From positions 1 to 46,939 of the forward strand of contig JAFXPV010000126.1 of the NCBI GenBank assembly GCA_017527625.1: 46,939 nucleotides of DNA. The letters run 5' to 3'. The translations under genes were made by a program, and so were the position numbers. Positions 23,287 through 32,221 of this stretch are shown in pieces. Under the pieces are notes generated by a model. The model was not told where the DNA came from and searched no databases. It saw only the letters and a list, made by a program, of their open reading frames with translations. This DNA is from Bacteroidales bacterium (lineage in GTDB: Bacteria > Bacteroidota > Bacteroidia > Bacteroidales > UBA932). Each line of letters begins with the position of its first letter. Position 1 is the first letter of the stretch.

Positions 23287-25932
23287 TTATTTCTTGACGA
23301 TCGTGAAAATGTCGTTGACCTGCGGGCCGTCGATGCGCACGTAGTATGTGCCGCCGCTCCAGCGGGAGACGTCGACGGTCACCGGATTGAAGGGTCCGGC
23401 ATCGACCGTATCGGCCCATAGCACCGCGCCGGCCTTGTTGCAGATGGAAATGCTGTAACGTCCATCCTGGCCGGGGCGGATGTTAAGTTTGTCAGAAACT
23501 GGGTTGGGGAACAGGTCCACGGGCCTGGACTTGTCGCGGATGAGGATCCTGAAACTGAAGGAGCAGGATTGCCGGCACGCATCCTTGGCAGTGATGGTCA
23601 CTGTAGTGATCCCGAACTGTCTGGTGGTCACGGACAGGGTATTTCCGGAGATGCTGACATCGGATACGTCCGGGTCGGTCGTGCTTACGCTGAAAGACAG
23701 CGGCTCTCCGTCCTCGTCACTGATGTATTTCCTAAGATCGAACGCCATCGTTCCGCCGGTTGAACTCAGGCTCATATCAGGAATTGTCTCAACTACTGCC
23801 GGGCTGTGGTTTTCGAGGACTGTGATGCGCATCCGGCAGTTGTCGCTGGCGTGATAGATGTCGGTGGCCTTGAGTGTGGCTGTATATGTGCCGGGAGCGG
23901 TTGCGGGGCCGTCGACGACAACCTTGGGCTGGTTGCGCACAAGCGTGTCGAGCGAGATGCCCGGAGTGTCGTTTATGAAATCGATGAGGAAGAAGTGCCC
24001 GTCGGCGTCGGATATACTGAAGTCAAGGCTGGCCGTCTGCCACGGCTTGACGGTAAGCTCCGTTCCCGCCGGGGCTTCGATAACCGGAGGAGTGTTGAAC
24101 CCGGTCGTCACCGTCAGGACGGGCGTAAGGGCAGATTTGTTGCCGGCGAAATCCTCGGCCGCTGCCGCTATGTAGAATACGGTGTTGAAGTCGAGCCCGG
24201 CGATGGTGGCTTCGATGGTGTCGCCAGCCTTGCTGCCGTCCAGATAGAGCTTGGCGAACATCAGGTCGTCTCTGATCTGCGAAAAATTGAATTGCTTGTA
24301 ATAGATTGTGATGGCTGCCGGCACGTCGTCATCCTCGTCCTGCGGAACCTTCACGGACACGCTCAGGTTATTGGCCCGTACGCTTGCGGCCAGGTCCGAA
24401 GGACAATCCGGGGCGAGTCCGCCTCCGCCTCCTGTGACCGCCTTGTAGGCATTGAGCAGTCCGGCTCCCATATCGTAGCTTCTGTTGAAAGCAGTCAGTG
24501 GCGTTGCGCTTTCGGTCATCTTTTTCTCTACCTGGTCGGGAGTCAGGCCTTCACCCCCGTACTCCGAGATGATGAGTGCGGCTATGCCGCTGGCCTGCGG
24601 GCAGGACATCGATGTTCCCTGGTAGATGCCGTATCTGTTCCCCACCAGGGTGCTGAGTATGTGGTTGCCTTTGGTCGCGTCCCCGCCCGGGGCGGTGATG
24701 TCTACCCAGCTGCCATAGTTTGAATAGTATGCCTTGCGGTAGTCCGCGCCGACTGCGGCCACATTGAATATCGGAGCGTAGCTGTTGCCGCTTTGTGAAG
24801 AGTCGTCGTTGCCCGCTGCGAAAACCACGATGCCGCCGCGCATCGGACCGGTCTGGATGCCGTTCTCATCGATGCCGGCGTACTTTATGAAATAATCGAC
24901 GGCGGCCGCAAGGCTCTTCGGAGTCTCGGACTCGTGTTCGAATCCCCAGCTGTTCTGCGAGATGACAGCGCCGTGGTCGGCGCTCCACTTTATTGCTTCG
25001 GCTCCGCTGCCGCTGTTCTTGCCGTCGAATATCTGGCAGGACATAACCTTGACGCCAGGGCGGCCGGCTGCGGCATCGCCTCCAGCCACTCCGCAGACTC
25101 CCAGACCGTTGTTGTTGACTGCCGCGATTATTCCGGCAACGTGGGTGCCGTGGTTTTCGGGATTGATGGCGTAACTGCCCGTGGCAAAGTTGTAGCCATA
25201 GCGCAGGTCACCTTCCTGCTCGGGGTTGTGCCACATATTGGCGGCCAGGTCCTCGTGACTGAAATCTATGCCGCCGTCCACAACGCCCACTATCACTTCG
25301 GGGGAGCCGGTGATGCCGCTGTTCCAGGCCGGCAGGATGTTGATGTCGCAGCCGCCGGCGGAAGAGTTGGCTTTACCTTTATTTATATAATTCCATTGGG
25401 AAGGCAGCAGAGGGTCATTGAACGGATAGTCCGCAAGGGATGAGGCCTGAGCGCCGAGAGGTTCCTTTTCGAGCGGCACTGCCTCGCCTCCGATATGGAT
25501 CAGGGGCCTGAATTCTACATATTCGACACCCGGAATGGCGATCCAGCCCTCGGCGGCTTTCGTAATCCGGACGGAAGTATCGTAGCAGACCTCGTACCAG
25601 CGGTGCAAGCCTTCCGCGCGGGTGCGGGCCTCGAATCTGCCGGCCTGCGGGAACAGCCTGCGCATACGGACTATGCCCCGGCCGTCGAACGACTTCACGG
25701 CAGGAAGTTGCACATAGCCATCGTCACCAGTGATGCCTTCGAGTTCACTGGCGGTCTGCTCGTCAAACAACACATTGAGCAGCAGGGGGTTGACGGCATC
25801 TGAAGGGAGATCGGCGCCGAATAACCTGCTTTCAGCGGACCGGTTTTCCGCAGGCGGAACCGCGTCGAATGGCTGCCGGGAACAACCTGACAGCAGGACG
25901 AAAAAGATAAAAACCAGCGCTGGCCGTTTCAT
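23287..25932 (-). CDS. S8 (subtilisin-like) serine protease with T9SS-type C-terminal domain (paralogue 1)
   Basis: 881 residues. The lipoprotein-type signal peptide MKRPALVFIFFVLLSGC has a good lipobox. A propeptide-like part with GLHRWYEV precedes the subtilase domain (about 190-490) with the complete triad: Asp219 (VVDGGIDFSHEDL), His261 (NHGTHVAGI) and Ser441 (YQGTSMSCPQASG); the oxyanion Asn is in FAAGND. Fibronectin/cadherin-like beta domains follow (about 505-795). The last 77 residues (LFPNPVSDKLNIRPG ... GGTYYVRIDG) are a type A sorting domain as read by the type IX secretion system. It is likely to act on the cell surface. Unlike its two paralogues (32222, 35712), it has no PorV-like neighbour. 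Its -7 box lies 7 bases before the ATG. Confidence 0.9.
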   Translation of the reverse strand: MKRPALVFIFFVLLSGCSRQPFDAVPPAENRSAESRLFGADLPSDAVNPLLLNVLFDEQTASELEGITGDDGYVQLPAVKSFDGRGIVRMRRLFPQAGRFEARTRAEGLHRWYEVCYDTSVRITKAAEGWIAIPGVEYVEFRPLIHIGGEAVPLEKEPLGAQASSLADYPFNDPLLPSQWNYINKGKANSSAGGCDINILPAWNSGITGSPEVIVGVVDGGIDFSHEDLAANMWHNPEQEGDLRYGYNFATGSYAINPENHGTHVAGIIAAVNNNGLGVCGVAGGDAAAGRPGVKVMSCQIFDGKNSGSGAEAIKWSADHGAVISQNSWGFEHESETPKSLAAAVDYFIKYAGIDENGIQTGPMRGGIVVFAAGNDDSSQSGNSYAPIFNVAAVGADYRKAYYSNYGSWVDITAPGGDATKGNHILSTLVGNRYGIYQGTSMSCPQASGIAALIISEYGGEGLTPDQVEKKMTESATPLTAFNRSYDMGAGLLNAYKAVTGGGGGLAPDCPSDLAASVRANNLSVSVKVPQDEDDDVPAAITIYYKQFNFSQIRDDLMFAKLYLDGSKAGDTIEATIAGLDFNTVFYIAAAAEDFAGNKSALTPVLTVTTGFNTPPVIEAPAGTELTVKPWQTASLDFSISDADGHFFLIDFINDTPGISLDTLVRNQPKVVVDGPATAPGTYTATLKATDIYHASDNCRMRITVLENHSPAVVETIPDMSLSSTGGTMAFDLRKYISDEDGEPLSFSVSTTDPDVSDVSISGNTLSVTTRQFGITTVTITAKDACRQSCSFSFRILIRDKSRPVDLFPNPVSDKLNIRPGQDGRYSISICNKAGAVLWADTVDAGPFNPVTVDVSRWSGGTYYVRIDGPQVNDIFTIVKK

Positions 25933-25939
25933 AATCTAA

Positions 25940-25947
25940 CAAAGTTA
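25940..25947 (-). promoter_or_regulatory. -7 box 7 bases before the ATG of S8 protease 1
   Basis: TAACTTTG on the minus strand, exact consensus, in AT-rich surroundings; a leaderless or nearly leaderless mRNA is expected. Confidence 0.5.
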
Positions 25948-26234
25948 CTTTTTTATATTGAAAAATACCTATAGGATATTTGATTTTGATTTCGCATTTA
26001 AAAATTATAAGCAATAATGGCAAAATTATTACAATTATGAAGCAAATATTCTTTGTCGATGCTAAATACTAATGATATGTGCCAAAAATACTATTATACA
26101 GTAAGTTGTAGAGCACAATATATGTTTGGATTTTTCAAAAAAAATTGCAATCTTGCGTCGAATTTTGTTTGATGGAAAATTGTTTTTGATAGAGTCAAAT
26201 AAATTCTATATAATCTAATGTTTAATCTAAAGAA
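25948..26234 (+). promoter_or_regulatory. AT-rich upstream region of the susC operon
   Basis: The 302 bases between protease 1 and susC hold no credible gene. The stretch is markedly more AT-rich than the coding DNA on both sides. The best -7 match on the plus strand is TATGTTTG at 26121-26128, which would give a leader of about 100 nt; its -33 box is poor. A second, weaker option is TTTG at 26125 with CAATCTTG 19 bases further. I saw no convincing riboswitch or terminator. Confidence 0.4.
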
Positions 26235-29200
26235 ATGCTTATGAAAAAAGCGAAACTGTTCCTCAGCGCATTGTTTGTGCTGATTGGCTCAACACTCTTC
26301 GCCCAGAACCTGCAGGTATCAGGTACCGTGCGGGACAAGGCAGGAGAGGCGGTAACAGGCGCAGCTGTCCAGCTCAAGGGAAGCACGACAGTTTACTCTG
26401 TAACCGACAACCTCGGAGCCTACAGGATTTTGGTCCCTTCTAACGGCACACTCGTTGTGACCTGCCTCGGTTTCCAGACCGCCGAGATCCCCGTATCCGG
26501 CCGTGCAGTCATCGATGTCACTTTGGAGATTGACACCGAGATGCTGGACGAAACCATCGTGGTGGCTTTCGGTAGGACGACGAGAGAGGCCTTTACAGGA
26601 TCTGCAAAAGTGCTCGACGATGAAAAACTCGCACTTTCACAGGTTACCAACGTAACTGACGCCCTCGCAGGTCAGGTTGCCGGTGTCCAGCTCATCTCTT
26701 CAAACGGTGCTCCTGGTTCATCTGCTACCATCCGCGTGCGCGGTATCTCTTCTGTCAACGCCGGTAAGGATCCCCTTATCGTTGTCGACGGTGTTCCTTA
26801 TGACGGCGATATGAACAACATCGCTCCGAGCGATATCGAGTCAATGACCGTCCTCAAGGATGCTGCATCAAACGCCCTCTACGGAGCCCGTGGTGCAAAC
26901 GGTGTCATTATGATCACCACCAAGAAAGGCCGCCCCGGTCAGGCTATGGTTACTCTTGACGCAAAGGTCGGTGTCAACACCCGCGCCCTTCAGGAGTACG
27001 AGACAATCTCTGATCCCCGTGGTTTCTACGAGCAGCACTACAAAGCTCTCTACAACTATTACACAGCTGCCGACGGCCTCGGTCTCTCTTCTGCAGAAGC
27101 TTATATGCGTGCAAACGAGAACCTGTTCAACGCCGCAGCCGGCGGTCTCGGTTATCAGGTATATACTATTCCTGCCGGCCAGTATGCAATCGGCCGCAAC
27201 GGCAAGTTCAATCCTGCAGCCAAAGAAGGTTACGTCCTCGGCGACTATATGCTGAAGGCTGACGACTGGTCTAAGGAAGCTTACCGTCAGGGTATCCGTC
27301 AGGAATACACCCTCACAGTTTCAGGTGCACAGAACAGGATGACTTACTACTCATCTCTCAGCTACCTGAAGAATCAGGGTATCATCGACAAGTCAGACCA
27401 CCAGCGTCTCGCAGCCCGTCTGAAAGCCGACTATCAGGCTAAGGACTGGTTGAAGATCGGTGCCAATATGTCATACACCAAGTTCGAGTTCAACCAACTC
27501 AGCAACAACGGTTCCGACGGTTCTACCGGTAACATCTGGGCCTACACTTCACAGATCGCCCCGATCTATCCTCTCTACGTCAGGAACGCCGACGGCAGCC
27601 AGTATGTCGACGGTAACGGCATCGCCGTTCTCGACCACGGTAACGGTAACCTCGGTCTTGGCGGTATCCCCGGCACTTCACGTCCGTTCATCACCGACGC
27701 CAACCCTCTGCTTGCCATCCGCCTCAACACCAACAACACGGAAGGTAATGCACTTTCAACCCAGGGTTATGTCGATGCAGAAATCCTGAAAGGACTTGTA
27801 CTGACAGTAAACGCATCTGCAACTCTGGACGAGTCCCGCAGCACCTATGTATACAACCCTTACTACGGTCAGTTCCGTACTACCGAGGGTACTACTGAAG
27901 TTTATCACACCCGTTCATACGCCTGGAACTCTCAGCAGCTCCTCAATTATACCCGCGACTTCGACCAGCACTCTCTGAACGTGATGCTCGGTCACGAGTA
28001 TTATAGCAACAAGTACTACCTCCTCGGCGGCAGCAAGAGCCATATGTTCTCTCAGAAGAACAAAGAGCTCGACGGTGCAGTAGTTGACGGACAGGGTGCT
28101 ACTTCTTACCAGACCCATTACAACAACGAAGGTTACTTCAGCCGTGTCCAGTATGACTATGCAGACCGTTACTTCCTCTCTGCATCATTCCGTAGGGATG
28201 CATCTTCGAAGTTCCTTCCCGAACACCGCTGGGGTAGCTTCTGGAGCGCCAGCGCCGCGTGGATAATGAGCAAGGAGAACTGGTACAACATCAACTGGCT
28301 CAACGAACTCAAGTTCAAAGCCTCTATCGGTAGCCAGGGTAACGACGACATCAACAGCTACCTCTACACCGATCTCTTCGACATCGTTCCTTCTGACGGT
28401 GCGGTTTCTACCGTATTCAACAGGAAAGGTAATCCTGACATCACTTGGGAGACCAACACCAACTTCAATGCAGGTATCGAGTTCGGTATGTTCAACGACC
28501 GTATCACCGGTGGCATCGAGGTTTACGACCGCAGGACCACCGATATGCTTTTCCCGACTCCCGTTCCCCCGTCACAGGGTTATTCTTCTATCTGGAAGAA
28601 CGTCGGTGATATGGACAACTGGGGTGTCGAGGGTGACTTCAACTTCGGCCTCATCCGCGGACGCAACGTTCAGTGGGATTTGAACCTCAACGTATCTTAC
28701 CTGAAGAACACCGTATCTTACCTTGCCGACAACGTGAAAGACTCTAAGGTCTATGACGCCAGCGGCAAAGAGTACGAAGGTTTCACCAGCGGCAACTTCT
28801 TCATCGCTCAGGGTGCTTCAATGTATTCTTGGTACACTTACGATTTCGCAGGTGTTGACAAAGAGACTGGTAAGTCACTTTGGTACAAGGATGTTCTCGA
28901 CGAGGACGGCAAACGCACCGGTAAACGCGAGACTACCGATACCTATTCACAGGCTACCAAGTATATGACCAACGTCTCTACCCTCGCTCCGGTATACGGA
29001 GGTTTCGGTACCAGCCTGCGCGCATACGGCTTCGACTTCGCCATCAACTTCACCTATCAGCTCGGCGGCAAGCAGTATGACAGCACCTATGCAAGGTTTA
29101 TGTATTCTCCTACTTCCAGCCAGACAGGTTTCAACTTCCACAAGGATGTCCTCAATGCCTGGACTCCTGAGAACAAGTCATCAGACATTCCTCGCTTCCA

Positions 29201-29477
29201 GTATGGAGATTCCAATTCCAACTCATTCTCTACCAGGTTCCTTGTTTCTGCATCTTATCTGAATCTGCAGAATGTGAACCTCGGTTACACTTTCCCGGAA
29301 AGGCTCACATCCAAGATCAATATCTCTGCGATCAGGCTGTATGTAGCTGCCGAGAACCTGTACTATTGGTCAGCACGCAAAGGTTTCGACCCTCGTCAGA
29401 GCTTCTCTTCATCAACCAATGCGACTAACTATTCTCCTATGAGAACCGTTTCTGGTGGTATTACTCTTAAATTCTAA
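26235..29477 (+). CDS. SusC/RagA-type TonB-dependent outer-membrane transporter
   Basis: 1080 residues. The signal peptide ends at LFAQ; a carboxypeptidase-regulatory-like domain (about 25-105, VSGTVRDKAGEAVTGAAVQLKG) and a TonB box region (DETIVVAFGRTTREAF) precede the plug (VTDALAGQVAGVQLISSNGAPG, RGISSVNAGKDPLIVVDGVP, LKDAASNALYGARGANGVIMITTKKG) and a 22-strand barrel ending in GGITLKF. It forms the gated channel beneath a SusD lid and takes up a large nutrient using TonB/ExbBD energy. The next two genes are its SusD and a SusE-like lipoprotein. No glycoside hydrolase, sigma/anti-sigma pair or SusR is adjacent, while surface proteases are. A second ATG two codons further is an equally good start. 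Confidence 0.95.
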   Translation: MLMKKAKLFLSALFVLIGSTLFAQNLQVSGTVRDKAGEAVTGAAVQLKGSTTVYSVTDNLGAYRILVPSNGTLVVTCLGFQTAEIPVSGRAVIDVTLEIDTEMLDETIVVAFGRTTREAFTGSAKVLDDEKLALSQVTNVTDALAGQVAGVQLISSNGAPGSSATIRVRGISSVNAGKDPLIVVDGVPYDGDMNNIAPSDIESMTVLKDAASNALYGARGANGVIMITTKKGRPGQAMVTLDAKVGVNTRALQEYETISDPRGFYEQHYKALYNYYTAADGLGLSSAEAYMRANENLFNAAAGGLGYQVYTIPAGQYAIGRNGKFNPAAKEGYVLGDYMLKADDWSKEAYRQGIRQEYTLTVSGAQNRMTYYSSLSYLKNQGIIDKSDHQRLAARLKADYQAKDWLKIGANMSYTKFEFNQLSNNGSDGSTGNIWAYTSQIAPIYPLYVRNADGSQYVDGNGIAVLDHGNGNLGLGGIPGTSRPFITDANPLLAIRLNTNNTEGNALSTQGYVDAEILKGLVLTVNASATLDESRSTYVYNPYYGQFRTTEGTTEVYHTRSYAWNSQQLLNYTRDFDQHSLNVMLGHEYYSNKYYLLGGSKSHMFSQKNKELDGAVVDGQGATSYQTHYNNEGYFSRVQYDYADRYFLSASFRRDASSKFLPEHRWGSFWSASAAWIMSKENWYNINWLNELKFKASIGSQGNDDINSYLYTDLFDIVPSDGAVSTVFNRKGNPDITWETNTNFNAGIEFGMFNDRITGGIEVYDRRTTDMLFPTPVPPSQGYSSIWKNVGDMDNWGVEGDFNFGLIRGRNVQWDLNLNVSYLKNTVSYLADNVKDSKVYDASGKEYEGFTSGNFFIAQGASMYSWYTYDFAGVDKETGKSLWYKDVLDEDGKRTGKRETTDTYSQATKYMTNVSTLAPVYGGFGTSLRAYGFDFAINFTYQLGGKQYDSTYARFMYSPTSSQTGFNFHKDVLNAWTPENKSSDIPRFQYGDSNSNSFSTRFLVSASYLNLQNVNLGYTFPERLTSKINISAIRLYVAAENLYYWSARKGFDPRQSFSSSTNATNYSPMRTVSGGITLKF

Positions 29478-29497
29478 TTGACAGGAGGATATATTAT

Positions 29498-31204
29498 ATG
29501 AAAAAGATAATAACATCTCTGCTTCTGGCATCGGCCGCCATTGTCTCTTTGTCAAGTTGCATCCAGGAGACCTTCCCCCTGAACTCAACAGCGACATCTG
29601 AGCAGCTCGGAGAGTCTCCTTCAGCTATGAAAGGTTCTGTAGACGGTCTGGTAGCCCAGACATATCAGCCTTACTTCTTCTACGGAAGTTCAAACCAGCT
29701 GGAGTATGACATCTCTTATGCCGGACTCCTTATCACATACGCACGTATGACCAATGACCTGGTCAATAACTCATCAACAATCGGTTACGACTGGTGGTGC
29801 GGTTATGTCGGATCCTATGGTTACGTAATGAACGCTGACAACAACCGTCAGCTCGTTCCCTTCAAGACTTTCTACAAAATCATCAAGAGTGCCAACGACA
29901 TCATCGGCCCTCTGGCTTCTTCAGAAGAGCTGAACGAAGAGCAGAAGGAATTCCTTGGCATCGCCTACACTTACAGGGCCCTTATGTATCACGATATGTA
30001 CAACCTGTATATGCCGGCTGTCAACAAATATCTTGACTACTCTGCAGTAGAAGGCCTCACTGTTCCTATCGTTGTGTCAAGCGCTGAGGAAGAGCCTCAG
30101 TACAAGAGCGCACGCGCTCCCAAGGATGTTCTTTCAGCATTCGTCCTGTCAGACCTTGACAAAGCAGAGGAACTGCTTGCAAACTACACTCCTTCAACCG
30201 CCCGTTATCCCAGCCTCGCCGTTGTTTACGGTCTTAAGGCCAGGATGTATATGGCTATGATGGATTATGAGAATGCTGCCAAATATGCCCGTATGGCTAT
30301 CGACAAATCAGGCAAGACCCCTCTCACCGAGAGCGAGTGGACTGATCCTACCAAAGCCTTCTGCGATGCAAGCGGCAACAACTCTTGGATGTGGTACTAT
30401 TCAATCTCAGGAAACAATATGGGTAACCTTTGCAACCCGACCGGTTTCCTCGCAGGTGAGTCTGACTGGGGATACAACTCCCTCACCAAATTCGCTCTCC
30501 ACAAATGGATGTACGACCGTCTGAACCGCAGTGACTTCCGCAAGAAATCATTCATCGATCCGGACCGTGAGAAATATCCTGCTTCTTACTACCGCTGGGC
30601 TGACCAGGCTGGTTTCCTCGCAGACTATCCTTTCGACGAGCTTCCTGATTACTTCTCAATCAAGATCCGCTGCAAGGGTGGTGACTGGACTACCTATTCA
30701 GTAGGTGGCGCCGTTGACTGGCCGATGATGCGCGTTGAGGAAATGTACCTCATCGAGGCTGAGGCTGTAGGAATGAGCCAGGGCGAAAGCGCAGGTATCG
30801 AGAAACTCGAGTCATTTATGAAGACTTATCGTGACCCTGAGTACTCATACGCCGCTGCTTCTGCTACATTCAAGGATGGTTTCGTAAAGAACTTCCAGGA
30901 AGAGGTCCTCTATCAGAAGAGAATCGAATTCCTCGGCGAAGGTGTCGGTTTCTTCGATGCTAAACGTATCCGTCCGGGTATCATCACCTGGTACAAGGGT
31001 TCCAACGTCATCCACGATACTATGAAATATGTTATCGAAGAGGCTAGCCCTTACTGGACTATGGTTATTCCTACCGATGAAATCGAGAACAACGACTACA
31101 TCATCAAAGAAGGTGCTGTCGTTTCCGAGATTGACGGTGTGAAGACTACTCCCAACAACCCGGATCCGACCCAATCGGTTCCCAATGACACAAGAACTTT
31201 CTAA
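29498..31204 (+). CDS. SusD/RagB family substrate-binding lipoprotein
   Basis: 568 residues with lipoprotein signal peptide (LSSC, Cys22). The SusD fold is recognisable from the TPR-like parts (AYTYRALMYHDMYNLYMPAVN, VVYGLKARMYMAMMDYENAAKYARMAI) and the C-terminal EEVLYQKRIEFLGEGVGFFDAKR block, which is typical of the family. It would sit on the SusC barrel as a hinged lid and bind the substrate at the cell surface. It starts 20 bases after susC. Substrate cannot be read from sequence; the surrounding proteases suggest peptides (RagB-like) rather than glycans. Confidence 0.95.
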   Translation: MKKIITSLLLASAAIVSLSSCIQETFPLNSTATSEQLGESPSAMKGSVDGLVAQTYQPYFFYGSSNQLEYDISYAGLLITYARMTNDLVNNSSTIGYDWWCGYVGSYGYVMNADNNRQLVPFKTFYKIIKSANDIIGPLASSEELNEEQKEFLGIAYTYRALMYHDMYNLYMPAVNKYLDYSAVEGLTVPIVVSSAEEEPQYKSARAPKDVLSAFVLSDLDKAEELLANYTPSTARYPSLAVVYGLKARMYMAMMDYENAAKYARMAIDKSGKTPLTESEWTDPTKAFCDASGNNSWMWYYSISGNNMGNLCNPTGFLAGESDWGYNSLTKFALHKWMYDRLNRSDFRKKSFIDPDREKYPASYYRWADQAGFLADYPFDELPDYFSIKIRCKGGDWTTYSVGGAVDWPMMRVEEMYLIEAEAVGMSQGESAGIEKLESFMKTYRDPEYSYAAASATFKDGFVKNFQEEVLYQKRIEFLGEGVGFFDAKRIRPGIITWYKGSNVIHDTMKYVIEEASPYWTMVIPTDEIENNDYIIKEGAVVSEIDGVKTTPNNPDPTQSVPNDTRTF

Positions 31205-31221
31205 TTAAATAGAGTAGTGAT

Positions 31222-32103
31222 ATGAAAATCAACAATATATTCAAAGCAATCCCTGCTTTCGTACTTGGGTTGGCATTGGTAGCCTGCACCGAAGGTTACA
31301 AATATACTCCTGCCGAGCAGGAGCCTGCCAAGACATATGTAGGAGCCGATATGTCAGCATCGAGGAATCTCGATGTGGACGGTTCGGACATCCTCGTGCC
31401 GTTCGTAAGGAGTTCTGCCGACGGAGACCTGAGCGTCAATGTATACATCGACGACCCTTCAGGTCTGTTTACACTCAAGAACCAGACTGTAACATTCGCC
31501 AGCGGAGAAACTACAGCCAATGCAGTAGTTACCTACTCTTACGACGATCTGGACGCTGCTGAGACATACGATTTCTCTGTTGGTATCTCATCAGAAGAGA
31601 ATCTTTCACAGTACCGTGCAGCTGCCTTCCCGCTCTCTTGCAAGAAGGCTTGGCAGAAACTCGGCACCTGCCAGTTCTATGATGACTGGTGGACCGGAGG
31701 TCCGTTCGAGAAACAGCTCATCAAGGCTCCCGATGGAACAGAAACTTATCGTCTGCTCAATCCTTGGAGCAAGGATGAAGTTATCGACGGTGGTCTCGAT
31801 TTCGTAAGCGAAGTGCCTTATCTTGAGTTCACTATCGACGAAGATGGTTTCATCCACTATGCAGACGTCCTCAATATGGGATTCAGCTATTCAGGTATGA
31901 CTTGCCATATGCTCCATCCTTCAGTTCGCGGCGACGATGAAAGCGCAGCTCAGAACGTGATGGTTATGGATGATGTAGCACAGTTCTGCTGGTATCCTGT
32001 CCTTGATTACAAGAACGGTTCATTCCGTTGGTGGGGTGTGACGAGCGTTGCTTACATCTCATTCCCCGGCGGTCCGGATCTGGCTGATCTTCTCGGTCTG
32101 TAA
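31222..32103 (+). CDS. SusE-like surface lipoprotein
   Basis: 293 residues. The lipoprotein signal peptide ends LALVAC. An N-terminal beta-sandwich of the Calx-beta/DUF4843-like kind (LDVDGSDILVPFVRSSADGDLSVNVYI, TVTFASGETTANAVVTYSY) is followed by a Trp/Tyr-rich C-terminal domain of about 150 residues (GTCQFYDDWWTGGPFEKQL). Proteins in this position usually help bind the substrate at the surface next to SusD. It is the last gene of the susC operon; a terminator follows 36 bases later. Exact family was not identified. Confidence 0.75.
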   Translation: MKINNIFKAIPAFVLGLALVACTEGYKYTPAEQEPAKTYVGADMSASRNLDVDGSDILVPFVRSSADGDLSVNVYIDDPSGLFTLKNQTVTFASGETTANAVVTYSYDDLDAAETYDFSVGISSEENLSQYRAAAFPLSCKKAWQKLGTCQFYDDWWTGGPFEKQLIKAPDGTETYRLLNPWSKDEVIDGGLDFVSEVPYLEFTIDEDGFIHYADVLNMGFSYSGMTCHMLHPSVRGDDESAAQNVMVMDDVAQFCWYPVLDYKNGSFRWWGVTSVAYISFPGGPDLADLLGL

Positions 32104-32138
32104 TCGTAGACTGGCTTAAAAACCAGTGAAAACAAATA

Positions 32139-32166
32139 ACCCGCCCCGCAAAGGGCGGGTTTTTGT
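32139..32166 (+). terminator. Terminator of the susC operon
   Basis: Stem ACCCGCCC/GGGCGGGT (32139-32146, 32153-32160), loop CGCAAA, then a T-rich tail. It separates the susC-susD-susE-like unit from the next operon. Confidence 0.85.
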
Positions 32167-32191
32167 TGTTATATATTCGCGTATTATTCGC

Positions 32192-32216
32192 TATATTTGC
32201 TCTAATATGAGCAAAT
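32192..32216 (+). promoter_or_regulatory. Promoter with overlapping inverted repeat, protease/PorV operon
   Basis: TATATTTG (32192-32199) matches the -7 consensus exactly, 22 bases before the ATG at 32222. A perfect 8-bp inverted repeat, ATTTGCTC/GAGCAAAT (32195-32202, 32209-32216), covers the -7 box and the predicted start site. It could be an operator or a hairpin at the 5' end of the transcript. Confidence 0.55.
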
Positions 32217-32221
32217 AGCAG

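Noticed and set aside
23806..24723. Plus-strand open frame of 305 codons
   Set aside because: Antisense to S8 protease 1, whose domains are continuous through this stretch.
25948..26234. Riboswitch or ECF sigma/anti-sigma control upstream of susC
   Set aside because: No conserved aptamer-like fold was recognised and no sigma or anti-sigma gene is adjacent.
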